DNA of 64,000 nt from Haliclona indistincta. Lineage: Eukaryota; Porifera; Demospongiae; Haplosclerida; Chalinidae. Below the pieces are notes generated by a model that saw only the letters and a program-made list of their open reading frames with translations, had not been told where the DNA came from and did not search any database. The position numbers and the translations under genes were made by a program. The DNA lies in contig OZ024785.1 of the NCBI GenBank assembly GCA_964017065.1, positions 930,001-994,000 on the forward strand. The letters are read 5' to 3'. Positions within the stretch are counted from its first letter, which is position 1. Each line of letters starts with the position of its first letter. Below are positions 32,443 through 44,829 of this stretch, in pieces.

Positions 32443-34470
32443 TGAACTGCTATAGTTAGAACTATGTGTGTGAACTATAAGTATACTGTGTTGTGTTACC
32501 TGATTGTTTATACCTTTATAGTGAGCATTATGTTAGATTTGTGTGACAAAACTTTTTCTTTAAGTATAACAGAATGGTTAAATGACCGTATATGGGTATA
32601 ATTATTATTAGGAGCAAGTCTATTGTATTTTTAGCATATTCAAGCAAAAGTATTCATAGCTAAGTAGGTCTCCTCTACCTAGTACCTAGCTATGAATTAG
32701 TCATTGAATGAATTAGCTATGAGGCTGAGCTATGAATTAGCTATATTTGTATTGACTAGACAACAGGGACAGTGCATAATATTATACAGCAGAATCTGAT
32801 ATGGTTAGCAAATTTGTATTACATTTACACAACAAGATTATTTACTGAATGTGAGATTAGTAGCTGGCTGAAGTATCAGTATAGGGCTACCATAATCACA
32901 TAGGCGTAAGAACCAGGGGCACAGTGCCTTCCCATGGTATTGAGTGTCCCCATTACAGGCCTACTAAACACTGGTTACCACATGTAAAGTGGTTAGTACA
33001 AACATTAAACCTACAAAAACACACAACTTAAAGTAAAGTTGAATACAACTACCTTACAGCGTCTGGGCCCCAGACCTCCTGCTATTTCTTTTAAATTTAC
33101 ATTATGATGTAGTGTCCCTCCTGTTCTCATTAGCTTGCTACGCCTAGTAATATACACATGCACTGACTGATTAGGCAGCAAGAGATGTATAGAGGTGATT
33201 TTTAACAAAACATAACAAAAGCTTATTAACCTGTTTGATAAGTAGCTCGTGTATTAGTTTGATTAACCACTGTTTTGTTCAAAAGAGTGTGTGACTACTC
33301 TATTTTTTGAACATAATAATACGGTACAGTTACACTTGCGCTTACAGTCATGCCATGGAGCATGGTTATAAGTGTTAGTACAGAGTACTTGTATAGAATC
33401 TGATTAGGGGCCTGTATTATCAAGATGTTGGTGCTTTTAATTACTTTTACTCTATAGGATTGGTTGTGAGTGAATAATGTGTTGATGCTTTTGTTTCAGT
33501 CAGGATGCACTGCTATTCATTCCATATGGCACACACACACTAGTTGTGTACCTTCACCCACTCATAGTGTATATAGAGACTGTGTTGGTATCCATCAACA
33601 TCACCTGACAATAGTCCCTGTCAGAGAGCACAGTATTGGTCACTCATGGACCAATAGTATACACCACAATACATAGGCAGTATGGACACCAGTAGATGTA
33701 TCCATGTAGAGCTAATAAGTAGATCTAGCTAATGTATGTTATCATTGTTCCTAGTGAATGTTTACACAATATTGATGATATAATTAAACTAACAAGGCTG
33801 AGCTATTGTTCCACCATGAGCAGTGGAATGATCAACTGAGGAGAAGAGAGTACACAACAACAGATATTATACTAGTCTAGTACTGATGAGATTTATACTG
33901 AGGGACAAACAACATGTGTGTTATGATTCAGTATGAATGAGAGAATGTATCAGCAACTGTAGAGAAACTGAGCTGAAGTATAATAACAGATGTGTATACT
34001 GACAGCATGTTGTGATGTGGTATTGTTTCACTATGAATCGTGGAATGAACAACTAATGATATAGAGAGAACAGCCGTTACACAACAAATAGCAATTATTA
34101 TACACGGAATAGCTACTGACAGTATTGAGAGACTAACAACAGCACCTGCTGCTGGTAGACATTATAGTGATTCAATATCAGTCAGAGAGCGTGAATGAGA
34201 GGTCAGTGAAACCGCTCTATAACGGACAAGTTGGGGGGCAATTGTTTTTGTCTATTATAATTATGGAGTTTCAATCTGTATTGTTGCGTACATCAACAAT
34301 TGTTCACTACATGAAGGTATCCACTATTGGGAGTGTCTGGTTCTACTGTATAACAACATGCACAGTCTTTTAACTGTAAAATACAACTAGCTAGTGAATA
34401 CTGGAGTAATTCATGCATGATGGTCGTCAACTGAGAAAGAATCGAACTCATGAACTACAACAGAATAATA
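32443..34470. other. Intergenic, no gene seen
   Basis: AT-rich DNA between receptor E and the collagen array. A few short repeats of AGCTATGAATTAG occur near 32690-32750. No coding sequence could be supported. Confidence 0.4.
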
Positions 34471-36958
34471 CCGACAGTACTAGAGTTGAGAATAACATAG
34501 CGTGAGTACCACCTAACTATTTGAGAGACAAAGAACAGCAAGTAATGATAAAGTGGTGGATATGAATCAAAATGTTCGAAGTGTTGTGAACAACTATGTA
34601 CATAAATTCACTCACTGCATGAGATGAAAAATAGTATTGAGAGACTGAACAACAGGTACTATAGAACAGATAGTATAGCTAGCTGGTGCATGTGTAGTGA
34701 TAGTGGTGTTTGCGATACAGTATGAAAGAATGAAGTAAATACTAGTGAACTGTGTATGATAAACAATAAACATATACAATAGTGAAGTAAAAACATAGTG
34801 AGCAAACCGATGAGAGGAATGATAAACAAATAACATGCAATATCGGTACATGTAGTGTACCTGGAGTCAATATTATATTTACTGATTAATCACAAACTCA
34901 TGAACATTATGTTACGCATATTGAAGCTATAGCTACTAGCATTATTATACATTTAGACATAATTGAGATTATGGGCTTGCCTACAGTACACGGCTATGCA
35001 ACCATCTGTGCGTATGTGTTATAAATAGTGATGCATTATTGTTGAGATAATAAGTGATTCTTGCTGGGAATGGTGTGGTGTTGTTGATCATCAGCTCTCA
35101 GTATCCTTATTGCATGGTGTCTGTGGTGAAGCTGTGTTGCTGTTCATAATCCTGTATGGAGGTGTTATGTAGGAAGAGATGGTCATATAGAAAGGATGGG
35201 AAGATTAGTAGAGTAAACAGTACAGCTATTATTAGCTATCAACACCTGTGGATAATCATGCAGCACTAATTACTATCTGACTTCCTGTGTTTACATTAGT
35301 GGTCTAATTACGTGACATCATATAACGTTGTGACGTTGCCCGGCAACATGCGGGGTCTACGCGCTTGATACACGGGAGATTATGCATGGGGTAGGGAAGG
35401 TTTATACAAGGAGCCTAGTGCTTCACTGCTGCTTCTGTGCTGACACCTAGCATTAGAATCGTTCTTTAATGTTTGTATAATTATTATTCCAAGGTCATGC
35501 TAAGCAATGGATTATGTTTGCGGTTGCAAGTCTTGCACAGCATCAGAGCAAAAATTAATACTGTCCAGAAACTGTATGCTATAGCACAATAGTGGTTACC
35601 TTAGCTACAACTATAGTGCAATAAACATAAGTGTCAACACTAATATTAACAAAAGCAAACTGAATAAGTAGTCATAGTTTACTTTTAATTTGCAGCAACA
35701 CTGCAAACTGATGCAGCACTGCTATAGAACATGATAAAATTATAATACCAGTATGTATTGAGATACCAATAGAAGGCTGCTGCAATATACTGTAGCTACA
35801 CATCAAACTAGATTTGCTCATGAATGAGATTAGATCAATTGCTAAAAAAATACCATTCTTGGTTATAGCAAGTTTCAAGTGACAACACTAGCTACAGTGT
35901 TTCATTTGTAGCAAATGAAGGAAGCTAGAAACACTAACTTACCATTACCATTGTGATAACCATGCATACATGTACCAGAATGATAACCCGATCATAGAAA
36001 CTAACCTGAATATTTTTAGCATTGTAGACTGCTACTACAGTAGCTCGAAGAGTATCCTTGATCAGAACATCTGACTAAAGACAGACAGTGGTCGCTGTAA
36101 CAAGAACAGCACTGTTACTAGAAGAGGTTGATCAGGTGAAACTAAAGAAACTGCTGTAACAGACATCACTTTTATGACGACATCATGAAATTATAAACGA
36201 AACCGGTCGATCCATCACGTTAATGAAGAGTAAACAATGAGGAACCCCTGCGATAATTGAAGAGTATATTCAATGATGTATAGCAAGGCCGGGTGACAGT
36301 ATAACATACAATGAGACCATCACTGACAAGGTGAGATATCTGATCACTTGATCTTGGTACGATGATACTGACTGACTAAAGAGAGATATTCCGAACCACT
36401 TACGCAACATGTTCATGAATAATTCATGAAGCACTTTACTTAATCTCTAAATATTACCACCTTTTAAATGAATTCACTATTTAACAGCAGTGTCAAAGTT
36501 GAAAACAATAATAATAATAATTATTATTTCAATTAATAATTTTTAGCTTAACTGAAGTTCAATCTTATTGTAATACACATTGCACAACTAAGAGTTAACA
36601 ATGAATCCATTGTTAGTTTGACAATAGCAATTGTATGCTTACCACAAATATTTGCGCAGTCACCGCAAGTAATAATTATGTCAGCAATTATGCCTTATGT
36701 CATCGGTAGAGAAGCTCTGCAGATTGCACAATAAATCTTATTATGACCTATAACTAGTGCACTATAATGTCTGCAAATGAGACAGAGTTCTCTTGATCAA
36801 GAGCCTGATCGGGATTATTAAACAGATCACATGGAACATCATTTAATAACGTCCGATCAGTCCTGAGTTCTATGTCATCAAAACTAATTAAGTGAGTGTA
36901 GCTACAAAGAAGATTGTGATTGTTTAATTTGAAACATGAAAGGTTGCTAGACTAGTGC
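34470..36958. repeat. Segmental duplication unit 1, upstream part
   Basis: This stretch recurs with about the same order at 44830-47355, 52560-54900 (with gaps) and from 63170 to the window end. One anchor (CACTAATTACTATCTGACTT) occurs near 35263, 45636, 52727 and 63330. No gene seen; it is the common 5' flank of each collagen block. Confidence 0.8.
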
Positions 36959-36966
36959 TATAAAAG
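36959..36966 (+). promoter_or_regulatory. TATA box of collagen copy 1
   Basis: TATAAAAG 59 bp before the start codon at 37018. Confidence 0.6.
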
Positions 36967-37017
36967 TAGCACATTTCTACAGCATAAGTTATTAATGAAA
37001 TCTATTATTCCAGCATA

Positions 37018-37573
37018 ATGGCGGCTATACTACAACTGATGGTCCTAGTAGGAGTGTTATTCATTACAGGTACAATATTATAGAACTAATCTATTATACG
37101 ATCATTTTTATCCGTTCTTTCTTGCATGCAGGATGGGCTTCACCAGTTTCTAATGAAACGTATCAAATCAGCAGAATAACTGATTTGCTGCTCCTGGAGT
37201 ACAGAATCATGGTTCTATTTATGGAGTAGAGTATTGACTAGATGTTGGCAGTCCTCTTTATGCACTGCAATATCACAATGTTCCATGTGCTGTCTGTCAT
37301 GTCTCCACTAGAGCAGCTGTACTGATGATTCCAGCATGGCGTCACTGTCCTAGCCAGTGGACACTGGAGTATACTGGATACCTAATGACTGAACGAAACA
37401 GTCACAGCAAAGCAACATACGAGTGTGTTGATAAAGATGCTGAGTCTATTCCTGGTAGTCAAGCCATCGTTAATGGAGGGTTCTTGTATCATGTTGAAGC
37501 AAATTGTAATGGACTACCATGTCCACCATATGATGCTCAGAAAGAGCTCACCTGTGCTGTATGCACCAAGTGA
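37018..37573 (+). pseudogene. Collagen copy 1 (class a), lacks collagen helix
   Basis: Exon 1 (37018-37069) is intact and encodes a MAAILQLMVLVGV-type signal peptide. Exon 2 (from 37132) starts GWASPVSNETYQIS, then jumps directly from the LL of the linker to the middle of the C-terminal domain (APGVQNHGSIYG), losing all Gly-X-Y triplets and the first half of the domain, about 360 bp compared with its twin at 47416. A short GCT repeat at the join suggests a microhomology deletion. The join is out of frame and a TGA replaces the CGA of VEYR. The rest of the C-terminal domain is open to 37573. Confidence 0.85.
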
Positions 37574-38529
37574 ACAATACAATAAATATGATTATGCATG
37601 CATTTTGTTTGAAAAGAACCCGTAGATACCAACTCGTAGCCATTGTTTTGACTTACTGAATCAGTTGTAATAGTTTGTATATTTAGGCTCTCGAATAGTT
37701 TTATCAGTTATATCGAATATTACGACTTTTTTTGAATGAATATACTTTTTAACAGCAGTTTAGAAATCAAAAACAATTTTTCTTCGATACTAAAATTAAT
37801 GTAATTTTTAATTAATGATTATGAATACTTCAGTTCAATTTGATTATGATTACATTATAAATGTAACAAAAGATCAATTGTTAGTTTGACAATAGCAATT
37901 GTTTACCAAAAGCGTTGCTATTGTACAGTCATCATTGGGAGTCAGAGAACCTCCACAAATCATATCGACAAAACGATAATTCTTTGAAGTCTACTATATA
38001 AATCATTACTAGTGCACCATAATGTCTCTAACTCTCGCAATCATGACTCGTATTTGGTGAAAATGATACTAATAGAAATAATATGGCTAAGCTAAGATAT
38101 ACATGAACAGGTACAAACAAAACTGGATAAAGACAAAACAAACAAAAAAACAACAAAGAAGACACAGACAAAAATGAAAGAGTTAGTAATGACAGTCAAG
38201 AGCAAGGGGACCTGGATGACGTCTCCTCAGCAGAAGAGTAGCGTTTCCCCGCCAGAGAGTCACCAAAAGTTTTTGAAAATGTTGTCGAATAGTAATGTGC
38301 GGAGAGACACCAAGTCTCTGACCCAGCATGTGACCCAGCATATTAGCTGGCTCATATTTGCTTGTTAGAACAATATTCTCTCAAAAGGGAATTTTTGATT
38401 AAATTTTAAATGCCTTATGAGTGGTGAGTCTTATGTCATCGGCATAAATAATCAGGTAAGGGTGTATCTTAATAGAGGGTCATTTGCATCTTCATTCGCT
38501 TTGAAGCAGCGAACAGCATGACGTTTTAC
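37574..38529. other. Spacer between collagen copies 1 and 2
   Basis: Near-identical to 48313-49258. No gene; it is part of the segmental duplication. Confidence 0.6.
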
Positions 38530-38539
38530 TATAAAAGTG

Positions 38540-39434
38540 AGAATACTACAACTGGTTGTCCGGCCTTGCAGGAGTATTTTCTGCTGCAGGAACGATGTAG
38601 AATCTACATTATTATAAGATAATATTGATTATTCATTCATAGCAGAATGGGCTTTGCCAGTTTCTAATGAAACATACCAGATTAGCAGAGTAGTTGAGGA
38701 TTTAAAATTTTTCATGAGCTACTCAGTGGCGGTCAAGATAGTCGCGATGGACCAGCTGGTAGAGATGGTCTACCAGGACCTGCTGGAGCTCCTGGGAGAG
38801 ATGGACGAGATGGAGCTAATGGACAGAAAGGAGACAAGGGAGAGAGAGGAGAGGCAGGGATAGCAGGACCACCTGGTCCTGTTAGTGGAGGAGCTACCTA
38901 CACACGATGGGGGAGGACATCGTGTCCTAACACTGCAGGAACAAGCCTCGTCTACGGTGGTAGAGCTGCTAAATCATTCTACCATCAAAAAGGAGGAGGA
39001 GACAACTATCAATGTCTACCAAATAACCCAGAGTATGGATAATATATGCTCCTGGAGTGCAAAACATTTTCTATTTTTATTGAGTAGAGTATCAACTAGA
39101 TGGTGGTAGCCCTCTTCTTGTACAGCATGACCACAATGTTCCATGTGCTGTCTGTCATGTCTCCACTAGAGCAGCAGTACTGAATATTCCAGCATGGCGT
39201 CACTGTCCCAGCCAGTGGACACTGGAGTATGCTGGATACCTAATGACTGAAGGATATGATCACAGAAAGCAACATACGAGTGTGTTAATAAAGTCTGTTC
39301 CTGGTAGTCAAGCCATCATTAATGGAGGGTTCTTGTATCATGTTGAAGCAAGCTGTAATGGTCTATATACCATGTTCACCATAATGGCTCTCAGAAAGAG
39401 CTTACCTGTGCTGTGTGCACTAAGTCAACAATGA
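38540..39434 (+). pseudogene. Collagen copy 2 (class b), several lesions
   Basis: The signal exon (about 38545-38592) has no ATG where the class b copy at 55317 has one. A one-base loss in the linker (AAATTTTTCAT where intact copies have AAAATTGTTCAT) puts the Gly-X-Y segment out of frame. A TAA and further shifts follow in GYAPGV and after it, and the end lacks the CTK stop. A TATAAAAG remains at 38530-38537. Confidence 0.85.
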
Positions 39435-39911
39435 TGTAGATTTAAACTGCAATAATTATGGTATGGTTTGTGTCAATGGCAATACTCAATGCATAATTGC
39501 ATTAATCAACAGATAAAGCACCTTGTAGCTAGTATGAGAAAAAGGTATTGTCCACATCTAGTGCAAAATTGTCAACAATGATTGGTCCATACACATACAT
39601 AGTATGTGGTAAAGAATTATGACAGAACTGAATTCATTTTTATGAAGCTTGTCATGTGATGCGGCTAAGAAGGTCTGGTATGTGTGAGACTGCGGCCTAT
39701 GTACTGCCCACTAGCTGTTTGTGAGTGAACCATCAAAACAGCCTCAAAGCCATTTCTCACTATTGTAGGTTATCAGAGGAGAGGCATTTCTGGGAACCAC
39801 TGCATCACGATCCTCCCCTTGTGACATCACAATCACAAGCTGAATGGTACTGTGGATATGAGGTAGATACCTTTATGTCCACAATTCAATATCTTATTTT
39901 TAGTGAGAGAC
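39435..39911. other. Spacer between collagen copies 2 and 3
   Basis: Matches 50131-50611 and 57023-57506. No gene seen. Confidence 0.5.
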
Positions 39912-39919
39912 TATAAAAG
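39912..39919 (+). promoter_or_regulatory. TATA box of collagen copy 3
   Basis: TATAAAAG 59 bp before the start at 39971; the surrounding GAGACTATAAAAGAA is shared with copies 7 and 10. Confidence 0.65.
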
Positions 39920-39970
39920 AATATAACAACTAATGCGCTTATTGTATTGTTAGTTTACAGCAACAAGACA

Positions 39971-40888
39971 ATGGGAACACTTTCATATCTTCTGCTTGTA
40001 CTTACAGTTGTTTTGATTCTGCCTAAAGGTACCTCACAGCGCAGTTGATACTTTTGTTATAACAATTTGTCAATATTAATATTTTTAGGATGGGCTCTAC
40101 CAGTTTCTACTGAAACTCGCAAGGTATCTAACATCAGTAGAGTAGCTGATGTACTGGAGGATCTACAAGTTGTTCATGAGCTACTGAGTGGTCGAGATGG
40201 TCGTGATGGACCAGCTGGTAGAGATGGTCTACCAGGACCTGCTGGAGCTCCTGGGAGAGATGGACGAGATGGAGTTGATGGACAGAAAGGAGACAAGGGA
40301 GAGAGAGGAGAGGCAGGTATAGCAGGACCACCTGGTCCTGTTAGTGGAGGAGCTACCTACACACGATGGGGGAGGACATCGTGTCCTAACATAACAGGAA
40401 CAAGCCTCGTCTACAGTGGTAGAGCTGGTAAATCATGGTATAGCCATTCAGGAGGAGGAGGCAACTATCAATGTCTACCAAATAACCCACAATATGGACA
40501 ATATGCTCCTGGAGTGCAGAATCGAGCTCCAATATATGGAGTTGAGTATCAACTAAATGGTGGTAGTCCTCTTCCTGCACTAGATCAACACAATGTACCA
40601 TGTGCTGTCTGTCATGTCTCCACTAGAGCAGCTGTACTGATGATTCCAGCATGGCATCACTGTCCTAGCCAGTGGACACTGGAGTATACTGGATACCTAA
40701 TGACTGAACATCGTACTCACGGCAAAGCAACATACGAGTGTGTTGATAAAGATGCAGAGTCTGTTCCTGGTAGCCATGCTGACACTGATGGAGGGTTGTT
40801 CTATCATGTTGAAGCAAATTGTAATGGTCTACCATGTCCACCTTATGATGCTCAGAAAGAGCTCACCTGTGCTGTGTGCACCAAGTGA
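39971..40888 (+). CDS. Collagen copy 3 (class c): short-chain collagen C4-like, intact (285 aa)
   Basis: Exons 39971-40028 and 40089-40888, phase 1. Residues 1-19 form a hydrophobic signal peptide (MGTLSYLLLVLTVVLIL); 20-53 a short linker with heptad-like hydrophobics (VADVLEDLQVVHELL) that could start trimerisation; 54-104 exactly 17 Gly-X-Y triplets (GRDGRDGPAGRDG ... GPPGPV); 105-285 a 181-residue C-terminal domain with ten cysteines (TSCPN, QCLP, PCAVC, HCPSQW, YECVD, NCNGLPCPPY, TCAVCTK). The whole layout fits the spongin short-chain collagen C4 family of sponges. It would be secreted into the extracellular matrix or basal attachment spongin. One of three fully intact copies. Confidence 0.92.
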
Positions 40889-41941
40889 ACAATACAATAA
40901 TTGTGTGATATAAAATTAATTTTAATTATTATGCTTTGAAAGCCAGGATTTATAGCCGGGAAACAAGAAACCTTTAATCTTCTTGTATAGTGTTTTTGCA
41001 GTTAATTTTAATAATATTATTAAGGTTTTCTTCCTCACAAAAGAAAAAGGACTCATACTTACTAAGGAATTAGGCCTTGCAATTGACTGCTGGAAATTGC
41101 AATTGGCTAATTATTTTTGCTGACATAATGAACATTTGAGAAAATGTGACAAAATATTATTGCCTACATGTAGGTGTGGTATCAAATGTTCAATAGAGCA
41201 TCAATAGAAAGCCACTTACAGGCTCTGTGGTGAATTGGTTGGGCACATAATAATATTCATAAATAGCATAGTGGCATTGTGCTTGGAGAGCATAATATTA
41301 TTTTGATCATAGTTTGGCCCTTTAATGAGGACACTTATCATGATTGAGCATTCTTTCACCTACTCAACAATGATTTATAAATTTTTAATAATAAAACTAG
41401 CTTGTGTTTGAAAGTGACCAGAAGAGAAATTTCCATGACGTCATGAATGTGATGGAATGTGAGACTAAATAGACAGGTCTTAGAGTGGTTGTAACTATAC
41501 CATCCAAGTCATTCATTACTTATCTGTAGAATATACATGATAACACATTAGTCATGATTCTTCATTTCTGCATGGTGTCACTGTTCTGGCTAAAACATGT
41601 AAGATGTCTAATGAGTCGCAAGCAACTTACTGAGAGTGATACCAAAAAGTCTATATTGATAACCATGTCGCTCTATTTGCAGATGCAAATGTTTATCTGT
41701 TATCAATAAAGTGGTCAACTAAGCATTGTAAACAGCAGCTGTGAGATTGAGAATTTGGCTTCATATAATGCACAATGAGAGCCATAGTGTCACAGTGGTC
41801 GTAAAGTAATGGACTTTGATAATTGAGTTGATGATTTAATCGAATTTCTTCACTTAGAGAAGTTCGAGGCAATGTAGCAATGATATCTAGTAGTGATTCT
41901 ATAGGTTGTCAGCATCACAGGTGCAGCTGTAGGACAACATG
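40889..41941. other. Spacer between collagen copies 3 and 4
   Basis: No gene. About 41450-41750 matches 52150-52540 and 62760-63150, except that those copies carry a 111-bp insertion near the equivalent of 41545. Confidence 0.6.
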
Positions 41942-41949
41942 TATAAAAG
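41942..41949 (+). promoter_or_regulatory. TATA box of collagen copy 4
   Basis: TATAAAAG 55 bp before the start at 41997. Confidence 0.6.
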
Positions 41950-41996
41950 GAACTAATCCAGCCCTTAATATAATATCATTATCTATCTCAAATTTG

Positions 41997-42975
41997 ATGG
42001 CAATACTACTACAAATAGTGGTTCTCACTGGAGCACTATTCATAACTGGTACAGTACATGTGTATTAGATGAGTTACATACAGTGGTGTTTATCAAGTCT
42101 CTACAGGATGGGGTCAACCAGTTTCTACTGAAACTCGCAAGGTATCTAACATCAGCAGAGTAGCTGATGTACTGGAGGATCTACAAGTTGTTCATGAGCT
42201 ACTGAGTGGCCGAGATGGCCGTGATGGACCAGCTGGTAGAGATGGTCTACCAGGACCTGCTGGAGCTCCTGGGAGAGATGGACGTGATGGATCTAATGGA
42301 CAGAAAGGAGACAAGGGAGAGAGAGGGGAGGCAGGGATAGCAGGACCACCTGGTCCTGTTAGTGGAGGAGCTACCTACACACGATGGGGAAGGACATCAT
42401 GCCCTATCACTGCAGGAACAAGCCTCGTCTATAGTGGTAGAGCTGGCAAATCATGGCATACCCATTCAGGAGGAGGAGGCAACTATCAATGTCTACCAAA
42501 TAACCCACAATATGGACAATATGCTCCTGGAGTGCAGAACCATGCTCCAATATATGGAGTAGAGTATCAACTGGATGGTGGTAGCCCTCTTCCTGCACTG
42601 CATGACCACAATGTTCCATGTGCTGTCTGTCATGTCTCCAATAGAGCAGCTGTACTGATGATTCCAGCATGGCATGAGTGTCCAAGCCAGTGGATACTGG
42701 AGTATACTGGATACCTAATGACTGAATACAAGACTCACAGCAAAGCAACATACGAGTGTGTTGATAAAGATCCAGAGTCTGTTCCTGGTAGCCATGCTAA
42801 CGTTGATGGAGGATTATTCTATCATGTTGAAGCAAATTGTAATGGTCTCCATGTCCACCTTATGATGCTCAGAAAGAGCTCACCTGTGCTGTGTGCACCA
42901 AGTGAACATCATGCATGCATGTTGATTCAAAAGAACCTGCAGATACCAACTTGTACCCTTTGTTCTGACTTCTGA
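41997..42975 (+). CDS. Collagen copy 4 (class d): short-chain collagen, frameshifted C-terminus
   Basis: Exons 41997-42048 and 42107-42975 (306 aa as read). The signal peptide is MAILLQIVVLTGALF, then the linker, 17 triplets (one reads GSN in place of GAN) and the C-terminal domain, all open. Near 42848 one base is missing (GGTCTCCATG where intact copies have GGTCTACCATG), so the last 23 residues of the family, with the final three cysteines, are replaced by an unrelated 43-residue tail (HVHLMMLRKSS ...). The rest is without lesions, so the loss is recent. It may be a pseudogene or an assembly error. Confidence 0.75.
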
Positions 42976-43263
42976 ATCAGTTACAATAGTTAGTGTTCTT
43001 TATGTATGTTAGTGATTTTACTTTTTTTGATAGTTGAAGAAATTCTTATAATACCAATATTGATGAACTAGAGTGCCTAAAAGAGGTGAGTGTGATGGAA
43101 CTAGACTGGTATTAGAGTGCTTGTAACTATACCATCCAAGTTATTCAATAGTTATTAAATTATGTAGATATTACCTGAGATCACATGATCATTCTGTGTC
43201 AGGCTGTGCTAAAATTTGATGTGTATTATCAAAATTTGATTGTGTAAAAATGTGCATAGTATC

Positions 43264-43313
43264 CTCGTACCCAGGTGCTTCTCCTCACTAGCGCCTGGGT
43301 ACGAGGCTAGCAT
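43264..43313. mobile_element. Minimal hairpin, CCTCGTACCCAGG ends
   Basis: TCCTCGTACCCAGGTGCT and its complement AGCGCCTGGGTACGAGG are separated by 12 bp. It carries the same end motif as the elements at 31071-31724 and 22407. Confidence 0.7.
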
Positions 43314-43354
43314 AGCACATGACTAATTTTTCATTTTCCTCTTTATCTCAATAG

Positions 43355-44403
<1,049 letters not shown>

Positions 44404-44705
44404 GTGAGGAGACACTCACTCACCCACTCGCTTGCCCATTCACTCTCTTACTCATTCCGGCACTCACTCACTCACCCACTTACTCATACACACACATACC
44501 CGCCTACTCACCCACTTGATGCTGCGTCTATGTTGCTTCGATAATCTACATGATTATTCTCCCACTCACTTATCCATATACTCACTCACCTCTCTACCCT
44601 TCTATGCACTCACCTACTCCACTCAATCGTCTATTTGTTGATCCATCTACTTATCCACTCTCTTGCTCACCCACTCATCCACACACCCATCATCTGTCAT
44701 GTGTA
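44404..44705. repeat. Degenerate ACTCACTCACCC-type simple repeats
   Basis: Many CACTCACTC and CCCACTCAT words; open frames here are low-complexity. Confidence 0.6.
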
Positions 44706-44829
44706 GGTGAGTACAGCAACAACCTACACTGTCATGAAACTAGCACTGCACACCCAGTAACAATAATGCTGATGCTCATGCTAGAATATGCTTTTTTAAA
44801 TGTCAATTGTGTTATAGTTAGATGTAGTG

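Noticed and set aside
38150..38400. Lys/Gln-rich short frames between collagen copies (also at 48847-49143)
   Set aside because: Repeated as part of the duplicated spacer, with different frames and ends in the two copies.
40134..40331. Leu/His/Val-rich minus-strand frames opposite each collagen segment
   Set aside because: Antisense of Gly-X-Y codons; they recur at every collagen copy as shadows.
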